Source: Paucilactobacillus wasatchensis
GTDB taxonomy: Bacteria > Bacillota > Bacilli > Lactobacillales > Lactobacillaceae
NCBI RefSeq assembly: GCF_000876205.1
Contig: NZ_AWTT01000019.1
Coordinates: forward strand, 1-36,482
Length of the DNA stretch: 36,482 nt
Direction of reading: 5' to 3'
Shown here: piece after piece, positions 1 through 8,165 of the stretch
Position numbering within the stretch: position 1 is the first letter of the stretch
Layout of the letters: every line of letters starts with the position of its first letter
The notes under the pieces: generated by a model
Databases searched by the model: none
What the model was told of the DNA's origin: nothing
Seen by the model: only the letters and a program-made list of their open reading frames with translations
Made by a program: the position numbers and the translations under genes

Positions 1-2
1 TC

Positions 3-128
3 CACAATTTCAGACTTAGGATACTTGTAGCATTTTCTACTAGTTTCTACTCTATAAATTATAAAAACAGTTTAAAACAGCTAAACAAAAAAACAACTAA
101 TCCTCCTGAAAGAGAACTAGTTGCCTAG
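3..128 (+). CDS. ISL3-type transposase, C-terminal fragment (runs off the left edge)
   Basis: An open frame enters from the left edge and stops at TAG 126-128. It gives 41 residues beginning HNFRLRILVAF and ending in a Lys/Asn-rich tail. The 'NFR.RIL' pattern followed by a short basic tail is how many ISL3-family transposases end, and the terminal repeat lies about 50 bp beyond the stop, as expected. No catalytic residues are in the window, so whether the full transposase is intact cannot be judged. The last ten or so codons overlap the minus-strand terminator hairpin at 87-123. Confidence 0.62.
   Translation, partial: HNFRLRILVAFSTSFYSINYKNSLKQLNKKTTNPPERELVA
87..123 (-). terminator. Rho-independent terminator inside the IS end, facing the ffh operon
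   Basis: On the minus strand a 12-bp stem (CAACTAGTTCTC paired with GAGGATTAGTTG, two G-T pairs) with a 6-nt loop is followed by seven T residues (87-93 on the plus strand). It will stop transcripts from the ffh side before they run antisense through the transposase gene. In the plus direction no T run follows, so it does not terminate the transposase transcript. Confidence 0.8.
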
Positions 129-357
129 TAAGGACTACGTCCTTAAATTAAGTCATCAGTACTTCTTGACGAAGAGCCTATATTTTTGTAATTAATTATT
201 TCCGCTAATAATTTAAATTAGTTAAATCTAACATACAAAAAACATATATAGGTTAATATATGAGCTCTTTTTCACCCATTTTTTGTATGCTTTTTGTATG
301 ACTCGTTCCAATCTATTCCAGCTTATTCCCACCTATCAACGTTTACGCTTGTTCTTT
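129..357. other. Non-coding stretch between the IS transposase end and ffh
   Basis: No gene is supported here. It holds the IS terminal repeat (to 178) and then about 180 bp of AT-rich DNA. That DNA contains an 11-bp inverted repeat (CATACAAAAAA 232-242 and TTTTTTGTATG 279-289), a further direct copy TTTTTGTATG at 291-300, and an internal CATATAT/ATATATG pair at 243-262. On the minus strand the inner hairpin is followed by TTTTTTG, so it might act as a weak terminator for ffh. In related bacteria rpsP normally follows ffh, but no rpsP sequence is visible. Confidence 0.6.
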
Positions 358-1770
358 TTAACCGTTTTTCTTGTTCTTTTTCATCTTACGAGCCATGGAA
401 TTCATTGCTAGCTTGCCCATCTTACCGCCCGGCATGTTGCCACCCATCATTTGTTCCATGCCATTCATGTTGCCACTTGAAACTTGTTTCATCATTTTCT
501 TCATTTGTCCGAATTGCTTAATCATCCGATTGACCTCAACGATTGGACGACCAGCACCAGCGGCTAACCGGCGGCGGCGGCTTGGATTAAGAACATCTGG
601 ATTTTCACGTTCAGTTGGTGTCATTGAGTAAACAATGGCTTTAATGTGTTCCATGTCTTTGGGGTCCACATTAATATTTTTCATTGCTGGATTATTTGCC
701 ATCCCCGGAATCATCTTCATCACATCTTCCAGTGGGCCCATTTTTTGCACCTGTTCCATTTGATCCAAAAAGTCATTAAAATCAAACGAGTTCTCGCGCA
801 TTTTTTCCATTGTCTTTTGCGCTTGATCTTCGTCATAATCTTGCTGCGCTTTTTCAATCAGGGTGAGCATATCACCCATCCCCAAAATACGGGAAGCCAT
901 TCGATCTGGATGGAAGACATCCAGATCGGTCATTTTTTCACCTTGACCAACAAATTTGATTGGTTTACCAGTGACAGCCCGAATAGATAGCGCGGCACCA
1001 CCACGGGTATCGCCATCCAACTTGGTCAAAATAACCCCGGTTAATTCTAGTTGATCATTAAATCCCTGTGCCGTTTCAACCGCATTTTGTCCGGTCATAG
1101 CATCGACAACCAGCAAAATTTCATCTGGTTTGGCTAAGTCAGCAATATTAACCAACTCACCCATCAGCTTTTCATCAATTTGCAAGCGCCCGGCGGTATC
1201 GATAATGACATAATCATTGTGCTGATCTCTAGCTTGCTGCATCCCCTGTCGCACAATTTCGACCGGATCGACATCTGTTCCTAACTGAAATACAGGAACA
1301 TCAATTGATTTGGCCACTTGTTCCAATTGATCAATCGCAGCAGGACGATAAACATCGGCCGCAATAAACATCGGTCGCGCGTTTTCTTCATTTTTAAGTT
1401 TTAATGCTAATTTGCCAGCAGTAGTAGTTTTACCTGCTCCTTGCAAACCAGCCATCATAATTACGGTCGGGATCTTATCAGACTTGTTGAGAGCAACTGC
1501 CTCTGTTCCCATTGTGCTAGTTAATTCTTCATTAACAATTTTGACGATTTGTTGGGCCGGATTTAAACCCTTTAAAACCTCAGCCCCTGAAGCTCGTTCC
1601 CGAACTTGTTTAACAAAGTCCTTAACCACTTTGAAATTAACGTCGGCTTCCAGTAACGCCAATCTAATTTCACGCATTGTTTCTCGTAAATCAGCTTCGG
1701 ATACTGTTGGTTTACGCCGTAATTTGGTCATCGCATTTTGGAGTCGTTCAGTTAATCCTTCAAATGCCAT
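358..1770 (-). CDS. ffh: Signal recognition particle GTPase Ffh (SRP54)
   Basis: Ffh binds 4.5S/scRNA and the signal sequences of nascent membrane and secreted proteins, then docks with FtsY at the membrane. The 470-residue protein has the full family layout: a helical N domain (1-95), and a G domain with P-loop GLQGAGKTT at about 108-116, DTAGR, TKLDGDTRGG and GQGEK motifs. The methionine-rich M domain (about 300-470) contains the NPSRRRRLAAGAG RNA-binding segment and a very Met-rich basic tail. The ATG is preceded by GGAG. It is the last gene of the rnc-smc-ftsY-ylxM-ffh set, 11 nt after ylxM. The usual downstream partner rpsP is replaced by an IS end. Confidence 0.98.
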   Translation of the reverse strand: MAFEGLTERLQNAMTKLRRKPTVSEADLRETMREIRLALLEADVNFKVVKDFVKQVRERASGAEVLKGLNPAQQIVKIVNEELTSTMGTEAVALNKSDKIPTVIMMAGLQGAGKTTTAGKLALKLKNEENARPMFIAADVYRPAAIDQLEQVAKSIDVPVFQLGTDVDPVEIVRQGMQQARDQHNDYVIIDTAGRLQIDEKLMGELVNIADLAKPDEILLVVDAMTGQNAVETAQGFNDQLELTGVILTKLDGDTRGGAALSIRAVTGKPIKFVGQGEKMTDLDVFHPDRMASRILGMGDMLTLIEKAQQDYDEDQAQKTMEKMRENSFDFNDFLDQMEQVQKMGPLEDVMKMIPGMANNPAMKNINVDPKDMEHIKAIVYSMTPTERENPDVLNPSRRRRLAAGAGRPIVEVNRMIKQFGQMKKMMKQVSSGNMNGMEQMMGGNMPGGKMGKLAMNSMARKMKKNKKNG

Positions 1771-1781
1771 TAGTCATGCTC

Positions 1782-2123
1782 CTATTCTTCTTCCAGATTT
1801 TCAAGGTGAGCAACTAAGTCGTTCAACTTTTCATCAGTTGGATAATGGTTTTTAACGTACGCCTGAATTGTATCTGCCTGATGATTACGAGCAACAAAAT
1901 CGCGGTATAAATGTAATTTGTTTTCATAATCCTCAATAATCGACTCAGTTCTCTTTATATTATCATAAACAGCTTGACGGCTGATCGAAAATTCGGCAGC
2001 AATTTCGCCCAGTGAATAATCATCGCCGTAATACAATTGCATATAATTATTTTGTTTATCAGTAAGTAGCACTTGATAAAACTCAAACAATGAGTTAATT
2101 CGATAATTCTTTTCAATTTCCAT
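1782..2123 (-). CDS. ylxM: YlxM family DNA-binding / SRP accessory protein
   Basis: This 113-residue protein has a helix-turn-helix of the sigma-70 region 4 type: [21 protein letters not shown] at about 38-58. That is the YlxM/p13 family signature, almost always encoded directly upstream of ffh. In streptococci YlxM has been reported to bind the SRP complex. A charged helical C-terminus ends in an acidic tail (HLENLEEE). It lies 12 nt after ftsY and 11 nt before ffh. The start has only a weak ribosome binding site (GGATAAG), so its translation may depend on readthrough from ftsY. Confidence 0.93.
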   Translation of the reverse strand: MEIEKNYRINSLFEFYQVLLTDKQNNYMQLYYGDDYSLGEIAAEFSISRQAVYDNIKRTESIIEDYENKLHLYRDFVARNHQADTIQAYVKNHYPTDEKLNDLVAHLENLEEE

Positions 2124-2135
2124 AGTTACTTATCC

Positions 2136-3449
2136 TTAATCATTCGTCTTGACGAGATCCTTGAATAAACCGTAGACAAACTCACTAGCATCAAATGCTT
2201 GGAGGTCATCAACTTGTTCACCAAGGCCGACCAGCTTAACTGGTAAATGTAATTCATTGCGAATGGCCAGTACAATCCCACCGCGAGCAGTCCCGTCCAA
2301 CTTAGTTAACACGATCCCAGTCACATCTGTACTTTCTTTAAATAGTTTAGCCTGAGTCAGCGCATTTTGACCGGTCGTAGCGTCTAGTACCAATAATACT
2401 TCGTGCGGTGCAGTCTCAATTTCGCGACTAATAATGCGCTTCATTTTTGCCAACTCATTCATCAGGTTAACTTTATTTTGCAGTCGACCAGCTGTGTCCA
2501 CAAATAAAACATCATAATTTTCATCCTTAGCTTGCTTAACAGCATCAAACACGACTGCGGCTGGATCACCTTGATCTGGGCCAGTCACAACCTTGACGTG
2601 ATCACGTTTGCCCCAAACCTGCAATTGTTCTGTTGCCCCGGCGCGAAATGTATCGGCAGCGGCTAACAATACTTTTTTGCCATGCCGTTGATACATGGCC
2701 GCCATTTTGCCAATGGTCGTGGTCTTACCAACACCGTTAACACCAACAAACAAGAGCACGGTCGGACCGGTGGCAGCTAAATGAATATGGTTGTCTTCAT
2801 TTTTACCCTGCTGCTCATAAATATCAACTAATTTCTCGATGATGACATTTGTCACCTCTTGTTGGCTCTTTGCATTTTGTAATTTAACTTCTTCACGCAG
2901 TTGGTCACTCAATGAAACCGCCATCTCAAAGCCAACATCAGATTCAATCAGTGCTTCCTCCAAATTATCGAAGAAATCCTCGTCAACACGTCTAAAGTTA
3001 GCTAACAAGGCATTCAATCGTGCGCCAAAGCCCGTCCGACTTTTTGCCAGGCCTTGCTCATATTTATTTTCTGTACTATTTTCAGCCGGTGCCTGCGATG
3101 ATGTGTCAGGTTGTTTCGATTCTTCACCATTACCATCAGGTTCAGCAACGGAATTTGCAGCTGAACTGGCTTCACTAGTGGGTGCACTGGTCTGTTCTTC
3201 CACAACGTCTGGCTTTGCTATCTGCGTTTGCGATTGTGGTTCCGATTGCGCTGTTGCACTAGTTTCAGCTTCAGATACATTTTCAGCCTGTGTCGTTGCA
3301 GCGGATTGCGGCTGAGCTGAAGCAACTTTTTCAGCACTCGCGGAGACTTCGCTTGCTGCAGATAGTGGAACTGCATTAGTCGATTCCTCAGCAACTTGGC
3401 TTTTTGGTTCCGTTTTGTCTTTACGCTTGAATATATCAAATAGTCCCAT
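2136..3449 (-). CDS. ftsY: SRP receptor FtsY
   Basis: FtsY is the membrane-associated GTPase that receives SRP-ribosome complexes. The first ten residues (MGLFDIFKRK) resemble a membrane-binding helix. Residues about 11-130 form a low-complexity Ala/Ser/Glu/Gln/Thr acidic A region. The NG domain follows, with GVNGVGKTT at about 236-244, AADTFRAGA, DTAGRLQ, TKLDGTARGG and GLGE motifs. Length is 437. The A region is long for a Gram-positive FtsY. The ATG at 3449 has a perfect AGGAGG seven bases upstream. It is transcribed after smc with a 23-nt gap. Confidence 0.98.
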   Translation of the reverse strand: MGLFDIFKRKDKTEPKSQVAEESTNAVPLSAASEVSASAEKVASAQPQSAATTQAENVSEAETSATAQSEPQSQTQIAKPDVVEEQTSAPTSEASSAANSVAEPDGNGEESKQPDTSSQAPAENSTENKYEQGLAKSRTGFGARLNALLANFRRVDEDFFDNLEEALIESDVGFEMAVSLSDQLREEVKLQNAKSQQEVTNVIIEKLVDIYEQQGKNEDNHIHLAATGPTVLLFVGVNGVGKTTTIGKMAAMYQRHGKKVLLAAADTFRAGATEQLQVWGKRDHVKVVTGPDQGDPAAVVFDAVKQAKDENYDVLFVDTAGRLQNKVNLMNELAKMKRIISREIETAPHEVLLVLDATTGQNALTQAKLFKESTDVTGIVLTKLDGTARGGIVLAIRNELHLPVKLVGLGEQVDDLQAFDASEFVYGLFKDLVKTND

Positions 3450-3472
3450 TATATCCTCCTTTGCGGCACAAA

Positions 3473-6400
3473 CTAACTAACTCTAACATCCTCTAACGAT
3501 ACCGATACCATCTTAGAAACACCTGATTCTTGCATGGTTACCCCATATAATACCTTAGCATTCATCATTGTTCCTTTGCGATGCGTCACAACAATAAATT
3601 GAGGCCCATCATCTCCATAAGTACTCAAGTAACGAGCAAAACGATTAACATTAGCTTCATCCAGCGCAGCTTCCGTTTCATCTAAAATAGCAAATGGAAC
3701 TGGTCGAACAGCTAGAATTGAGAATAGCAACGTGATAGCCGTCAAAGCACGTTCCCCACCGGACAACAAACTCATCTGTTGATTTTTCTTCCCAGGTGGC
3801 TGTGCAATAATATCAATTCCAGTAGTCAACAGATCATCTGGTTTGGTTAAAACTAGTTTAGCTTGACCACCGCCAAACATTTCCACAAAGATTTTGGCAA
3901 ATGCTGTGGCCACTTGTTGGAAACTGGCTTCAAATCTAGTCTTAACCTCTTGATCCATTTCTTGCATTGTTTCATTCAATTGTTGCTGTGAACCGAGTAA
4001 GTCTGTTTGTTGGTCGTGCAAAAATGTATACCGGGTGGAAACTCGTTCGTATTCTTCAATCGAACCCAAATTAACAGTGCCAATTTCATCCAATCCACGT
4101 TTTAATAATTTCAACTGAGCATTGATCTCAGCTGGAGCTAGATCACTAAGATCTTGTTTAGCTTCAGCTAAAGTCATGGCATATCGTTCCGCAAGTCGGT
4201 TCATGCCCTGGTCAATCGAAGATTCCAATCTGACGTGTCGTGCATTAACCTCGTTCAACTCATCAAGAGCCGCGCGCTGCAATTCTTGTAACCGTTCTTG
4301 TTGCGTATTTGCACTTTCAATTTGCCCGCTTAAAGACGTCAATGACTCGTTTGTTTGACTTAATTGCTGATTCGTTTGCGCTTGTGCTTGCTGTAAATCC
4401 GCCAATTGTGCGCCAGCCTGTTTTCCCTGTTGTTGCTGATTTTCTTGATTTGTAATGGTTGAATTAGTTTGTTCAGTCAATTGTTCAATCGACTGGTTAT
4501 TTGTTTTGATCGCATCATTCAATGTCGCGATTTGCCCGTTTTGTTGCCGTAGCTGCTCATTTGCAACTGCCAGCCACTGTTCCTTATCATGAATTTGACT
4601 AGTTTGTGATGATGCATTTTCTTGCAATGCTTGCACCTCAATTTTACTCTGTGCAATTTGGTCCTTTAAGTTTTCAATGGTGCTGGCAATCTGTTGGTCC
4701 TGCTGTTCATTTTCTTGTAATTGCTGTTCAAAAGTAGTGTGCTCACTGGTTTGTTGCTTAACTTCAAATGCGAGTGCACTCACTTGCCGTTGAGCCACCT
4801 TTTGTTCATTTTGCAACAGGGTGGCTTTGCCAGCCACTGTCTGTAATTCGGATTGCTGCTCACTTAGCTTAGTCTGCAATTGTTCGATTAGTTGGTTGTT
4901 TGCTTTAATGGCAGCATCAAATTTACCAACCGCCGCCTCAAGCTCAGCAACTTTGGCTTGTTCAGTTTTTAATTGCTCGCTAACGTCTTGTTGTGCTTGT
5001 TGTCGCGCCAGCAATCCTTGCCGCTGTTGCTTATTTGCACCACCAGTCATTGCACCGCTGGCATTAATTAATTGGCCATCTAACGTCACTACCCGAAAAC
5101 GATGTTGGCTTTGTTTAGCAATGATTGTTGCATGATCGAGATTATCAGCAATTAATGTGTTGCTGAGCAAATAATCTAATATAAATTGATAATTTTGATC
5201 AGTTTTGACCAACTCGCTGGCCAGCCCTTCTAAGCCAGTTAAATGGCTTAACTGCTGTAACAAGGACTGATTGCCAGAGCGATGTGCCAATGCATCCAAC
5301 GGTAAAATAGTTGCGCGGCCTGCTCGATTAGCGACTAAAAAATTAATAATTTTCTTACCGCTTTGCTGGTTATCAACCACTAAATTTTGCAGTTGAGCGC
5401 CTAAGACAGTTTCTACTGCTGTTGTATACCGCGAAGGCGCATTCAGTAGTTCAGACACTGGACCCAACAGCCCAGGAAATTGTTGCCTGTGTTGGAGCAC
5501 AAAACGAACTCCCTGATAAAAACCCGCATAGTCAGCCTCTAATGATTTATAACTATTAATGCGGGCTTGAATCGTTTGTACCTGACCTAAAGATTGATAC
5601 CATTGCTTTTGTTGGCGCTCATATTGCGTTTGCAATTGCTTGCGCCGCGTTTGCTCTTGATTTAATTGCGTTGTGGTATCAGTAACTAACGACTGTTGCT
5701 GCTCTAATTCAATTTTAAGTTGATCTTGGCGCTGGTTTAATTGCGAGAGCTTTTGTTGGCTGGTATTTAATTCAATTCCAGCTTGAGTTTGTCTTTTTTG
5801 GCCTTGCTCATGATTGTGCAGTAAGTAGGTCTTTTGATTATGCACGGTGGTCAATTCCTGCATTTTATCAACCTGTGTCGCTTGTAAATCCTCGATCTGC
5901 TTAGTCAGTTGCTGTTGATGCTCTTCAACACTCATTTGCTTTAGTTGACTTAGCGCTGCTTGATTTGTTTTAATCAATTTTGCTTGGTCGTCACGCTTAG
6001 CTTTTCGTTCAATCAACTTTTCTTGATTGTCTTTTAGTTGCTGTTTAACTTGAGCTAATCGATTTTTTATTTGTTCTAAATTAGCCTTTTCATGATTTGT
6101 GCGCTCAGCACTAATACTTTTAGTATTTGTTAAATCAGCGATCTGCTTGGTTTGAATCAGTAAGTCATTTTGTAGCTTGTCTTTCGTCACACTGAGGCGA
6201 TTTTGTTGTTGTTTTAACTGATTCAGTTCCTGATTTGCTTGGTCAGTCTGTTGATCATATTTGACACTTAACTTTTTAGCATTAGTCAGTCGGTGATCAA
6301 TTTCTTGCAATTGTTGTTGATTTTTCTCAATATCAAGAACCGTTTTTGTTTTATCTAGCTGGTCAAACCGCTGCTTTTGTTCTTGATAATCTTTGGCAAG

Positions 6401-7030
6401 TGCGCTTTGCTGTGCTAATGGTTCCATTTGGGTTTCTAACTCGGTAATAATATCATTGACGCGGTGCAAGTTATCGTTAGTTTCACCTAATCGCTTTTCT
6501 GCTGTATCCTTATTTTTCTTGTATTTAGCAACCCCGGCCACTTCTTCAATCACAGCACGTCGGTCTTCAGGCTTACCGTTAAAAATAGCTTCCACTCGTC
6601 CTTGAGAAATGATTGAAAATGATTCACGGCCCAGACCTGAATCCATGAACAAATCCAGTACATCCTTAAGACGGCAGTCATTACCATTAATCAAATATTG
6701 ACTATCACCGTTACGATACAGGCGGCGGGTAATTTTTATTTCTGTGTAATCACTAGCTAAATAGTGGTCCTGATTATCAAATGTAATCGAAACCTCGGCT
6801 CGATTGAGCGGTTTTCTAGTCGCTGAGCCCGCAAAAATAACATCTGCCATCTTGCCGCCACGTAGATCTTTAGCCGATTGCTCGCCCATCACCCAGCGAA
6901 TGGCCTCAATAATATTACTTTTACCACTACCGTTAGGTCCTACAATGCCAGTCATGCCAGCCATAAATTCAATTTTTGTTTTCTGCGCAAATGATTTAAA
7001 ACCATTTAGCTCCAATGAAATTAGTCGCAT
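3473..7030 (-). CDS. smc: Chromosome segregation/condensation ATPase SMC
   Basis: SMC forms the core of the condensin complex with ScpA/ScpB, folding and resolving replicated chromosomes. The 1185-residue protein has the N-terminal Walker A GPNGSGKSN at 31-39 and the Q-loop region RWVMGEQSAKDLRG. Two long coiled-coil arms flank a hinge at roughly 515-665 (starting FPGLLGPVSELL and ending in a GGANKQQ segment). The C-terminal head has the signature LSGGERALTAI and Walker B FAILDETEAALD. All key residues are intact. The arms are strikingly rich in glutamine. The start ATG has GGGAG upstream. It lies between rnc (14-nt gap) and ftsY, as in Bacillus. Confidence 0.99.
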   Translation of the reverse strand: MRLISLELNGFKSFAQKTKIEFMAGMTGIVGPNGSGKSNIIEAIRWVMGEQSAKDLRGGKMADVIFAGSATRKPLNRAEVSITFDNQDHYLASDYTEIKITRRLYRNGDSQYLINGNDCRLKDVLDLFMDSGLGRESFSIISQGRVEAIFNGKPEDRRAVIEEVAGVAKYKKNKDTAEKRLGETNDNLHRVNDIITELETQMEPLAQQSALAKDYQEQKQRFDQLDKTKTVLDIEKNQQQLQEIDHRLTNAKKLSVKYDQQTDQANQELNQLKQQQNRLSVTKDKLQNDLLIQTKQIADLTNTKSISAERTNHEKANLEQIKNRLAQVKQQLKDNQEKLIERKAKRDDQAKLIKTNQAALSQLKQMSVEEHQQQLTKQIEDLQATQVDKMQELTTVHNQKTYLLHNHEQGQKRQTQAGIELNTSQQKLSQLNQRQDQLKIELEQQQSLVTDTTTQLNQEQTRRKQLQTQYERQQKQWYQSLGQVQTIQARINSYKSLEADYAGFYQGVRFVLQHRQQFPGLLGPVSELLNAPSRYTTAVETVLGAQLQNLVVDNQQSGKKIINFLVANRAGRATILPLDALAHRSGNQSLLQQLSHLTGLEGLASELVKTDQNYQFILDYLLSNTLIADNLDHATIIAKQSQHRFRVVTLDGQLINASGAMTGGANKQQRQGLLARQQAQQDVSEQLKTEQAKVAELEAAVGKFDAAIKANNQLIEQLQTKLSEQQSELQTVAGKATLLQNEQKVAQRQVSALAFEVKQQTSEHTTFEQQLQENEQQDQQIASTIENLKDQIAQSKIEVQALQENASSQTSQIHDKEQWLAVANEQLRQQNGQIATLNDAIKTNNQSIEQLTEQTNSTITNQENQQQQGKQAGAQLADLQQAQAQTNQQLSQTNESLTSLSGQIESANTQQERLQELQRAALDELNEVNARHVRLESSIDQGMNRLAERYAMTLAEAKQDLSDLAPAEINAQLKLLKRGLDEIGTVNLGSIEEYERVSTRYTFLHDQQTDLLGSQQQLNETMQEMDQEVKTRFEASFQQVATAFAKIFVEMFGGGQAKLVLTKPDDLLTTGIDIIAQPPGKKNQQMSLLSGGERALTAITLLFSILAVRPVPFAILDETEAALDEANVNRFARYLSTYGDDGPQFIVVTHRKGTMMNAKVLYGVTMQESGVSKMVSVSLEDVRVS

Positions 7031-7044
7031 TTCATTCTCCCAAT

Positions 7045-7746
7045 CTATTTACCGACTTGTCGTAATTTAGTTAGTGCATTTTCAGCAGCCTGCATTTCAG
7101 CATGTTTTTTAGATGTACCAGTACCCACACCAATTTGGCGTTCATCTGCTTGCACTTCCACTTGGTACTGCCGGTCATTATCTGGTCCATTTTCGTCAAT
7201 GACGACATATTCAATATCAACATCACCATTTCGCTGTAGAAACTCTTGTAAACTAGTCTTGTAATCCACGGCATGGTCAAACCACCCTTGATCTAACTTG
7301 GGGAAAATAACTTGGCTGATGAATTTTTCAACTGCTGCTTTTCCCTGGTCTAAATAAAGGGCACCAATAAATGATTCAAAAATATCACACAATAATGATG
7401 GCCGTTTGCGTGCACCAGCCATTTCCTCACCATGACCTAATCGAATATATTGGTCAAAGTTACACTCCAGGGCAAATTTACTAAAACTATCTTCTTGTAC
7501 CATTGCTGCTCGTAAGCGGCTCAATTTTCCTTGAGGAAGTTCTGGATAGCGTTGATAAATATACTCTGAAACAGTTAGTTGTAAGACAGCATCACCCAAA
7601 AATTCGATGCGTTCATAATATTTAAGTCCCTGATTAGGATGTTCATTAACATACGATGCTTGCGTAAAGGCCTCTTCCAGTAACTTAGGATTATCAAAAT
7701 GAATCCCAAAATTGGTGGCCAAATTTTCTTCTAATTGTTTAGTCAT
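7045..7746 (-). CDS. rnc: Ribonuclease III
   Basis: RNase III cuts double-stranded RNA in rRNA precursor processing and in turnover of structured RNAs. The 233-residue protein has the catalytic signature ERIEFLGDAVL at about 45-55, a second acidic site (CDIFESFIGALYLD), and a C-terminal double-stranded-RNA-binding domain from about 160 ending SKKHAEMQAAENAL. I chose the ATG at 7746 because CTGGAGG lies just upstream and the protein begins MTKQLEENL like its relatives. The frame stays open 31 codons further upstream but those codons overlap the promoter. It heads the rnc-smc-ftsY-ylxM-ffh unit. Confidence 0.97.
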   Translation of the reverse strand: MTKQLEENLATNFGIHFDNPKLLEEAFTQASYVNEHPNQGLKYYERIEFLGDAVLQLTVSEYIYQRYPELPQGKLSRLRAAMVQEDSFSKFALECNFDQYIRLGHGEEMAGARKRPSLLCDIFESFIGALYLDQGKAAVEKFISQVIFPKLDQGWFDHAVDYKTSLQEFLQRNGDVDIEYVVIDENGPDNDRQYQVEVQADERQIGVGTGTSKKHAEMQAAENALTKLRQVGK

Positions 7747-7776
7747 TTTTCCTCCAGCATAGTTCATATAACAGAC

Positions 7777-7805
7777 ATTATACGTGTTTTTAAGTCGTAG
7801 TGAAA
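7777..7805 (-). promoter_or_regulatory. Predicted promoter of rnc-smc-ftsY-ylxM-ffh
   Basis: On the minus strand a perfect -10 TATAAT (7782-7777) is preceded, after 17 bases, by TTTCAC as a weak -35. It lies about 30 bases upstream of the rnc start and downstream of the acpP terminator, so it fits a new transcription unit. Confidence 0.6.
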
Positions 7806-7822
7806 GGAATTTCAATACGAGC

Positions 7823-7856
7823 AAAAGGACCGATGACAAATAAATTGCCGCGGTCC
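7823..7856 (-). terminator. Terminator after acpP
   Basis: Minus-strand stem GGACCG/CGGTCC extended by GGCAA/TTGTC across small bulges, with a TTTA loop, followed by TTTT. It lies about 30 nt after the acpP stop and before the rnc promoter. Confidence 0.65.
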
Positions 7857-7884
7857 CCCAGTTCGATCCATCAATGTTTTGTTA

Positions 7885-8127
7885 CTAACCTTGGTTGGCA
7901 GCAATGTAATCAACTACCTCACCAATTGTACTCAGTTTTTCAGCTTCGCTATCAGAAATTTCAGCCCCAAAGGTATCCTCAATTTCAAGCACGAATTCAA
8001 CAAAATCAATTGAATCAGCATTTAAATCAGTTTTTAAATTCAGTTCATTAGTGACTTTGGCCCGATCAATATCAAAATGATCCACAACTATTGCCGAGAC
8101 TTTATCAAAAATTTCTTGTTTTTCCAT
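7885..8127 (-). CDS. acpP: Acyl carrier protein
   Basis: ACP carries growing acyl chains on a phosphopantetheine arm and donates them to fatty acid synthase enzymes and to PlsX. The 80-residue acidic protein has the four-helix ACP pattern and the attachment motif ADSIDFVEF with Ser at about residue 39 (the canonical motif is DSLD). I chose ATG 8127 because GAGGAG lies about nine bases upstream and the encoded start MEKQEIFDKV fits the family. An upstream in-frame extension of 11 codons is unlikely. The gene follows plsX by 38 nt. This plsX-acpP pairing is typical. Confidence 0.95.
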   Translation of the reverse strand: MEKQEIFDKVSAIVVDHFDIDRAKVTNELNLKTDLNADSIDFVEFVLEIEDTFGAEISDSEAEKLSTIGEVVDYIAANQG

Positions 8128-8165
8128 CTTAACTTGCTCCTCATCATCATTTACACTCAACTAGT

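Larger units (their letters stand above)
1..178 (+). mobile_element. Right end of an ISL3-type insertion sequence (partial)
   Basis: The minus strand read inward from 178 begins GGCTCTTCGTCAAGAAG, which matches the GGCTCTT-GTCAA type of terminal inverted repeat I associate with ISL3-family elements of lactic acid bacteria. Just inside it on the plus strand is a reading frame that ends like an ISL3 transposase. The other end lies outside the window, so neither the partner repeat nor a target duplication can be checked. If the boundary is at 178, the first outside bases, TATATTTT at 179-186, would be the expected AT-rich 8-bp duplication. A small palindrome (AAGGAC-tac-GTCCTT, 130-144) lies between the transposase stop and the terminal repeat. 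Family assignment is from memory of the repeat and protein end. Confidence 0.68.

Noticed and set aside
294-990. Plus-strand open frames opposite ffh, and similar frames opposite ftsY, smc, fakA, priA and opuC
   Set aside because: They lack ribosome sites and family features and mirror strongly conserved genes on the other strand.
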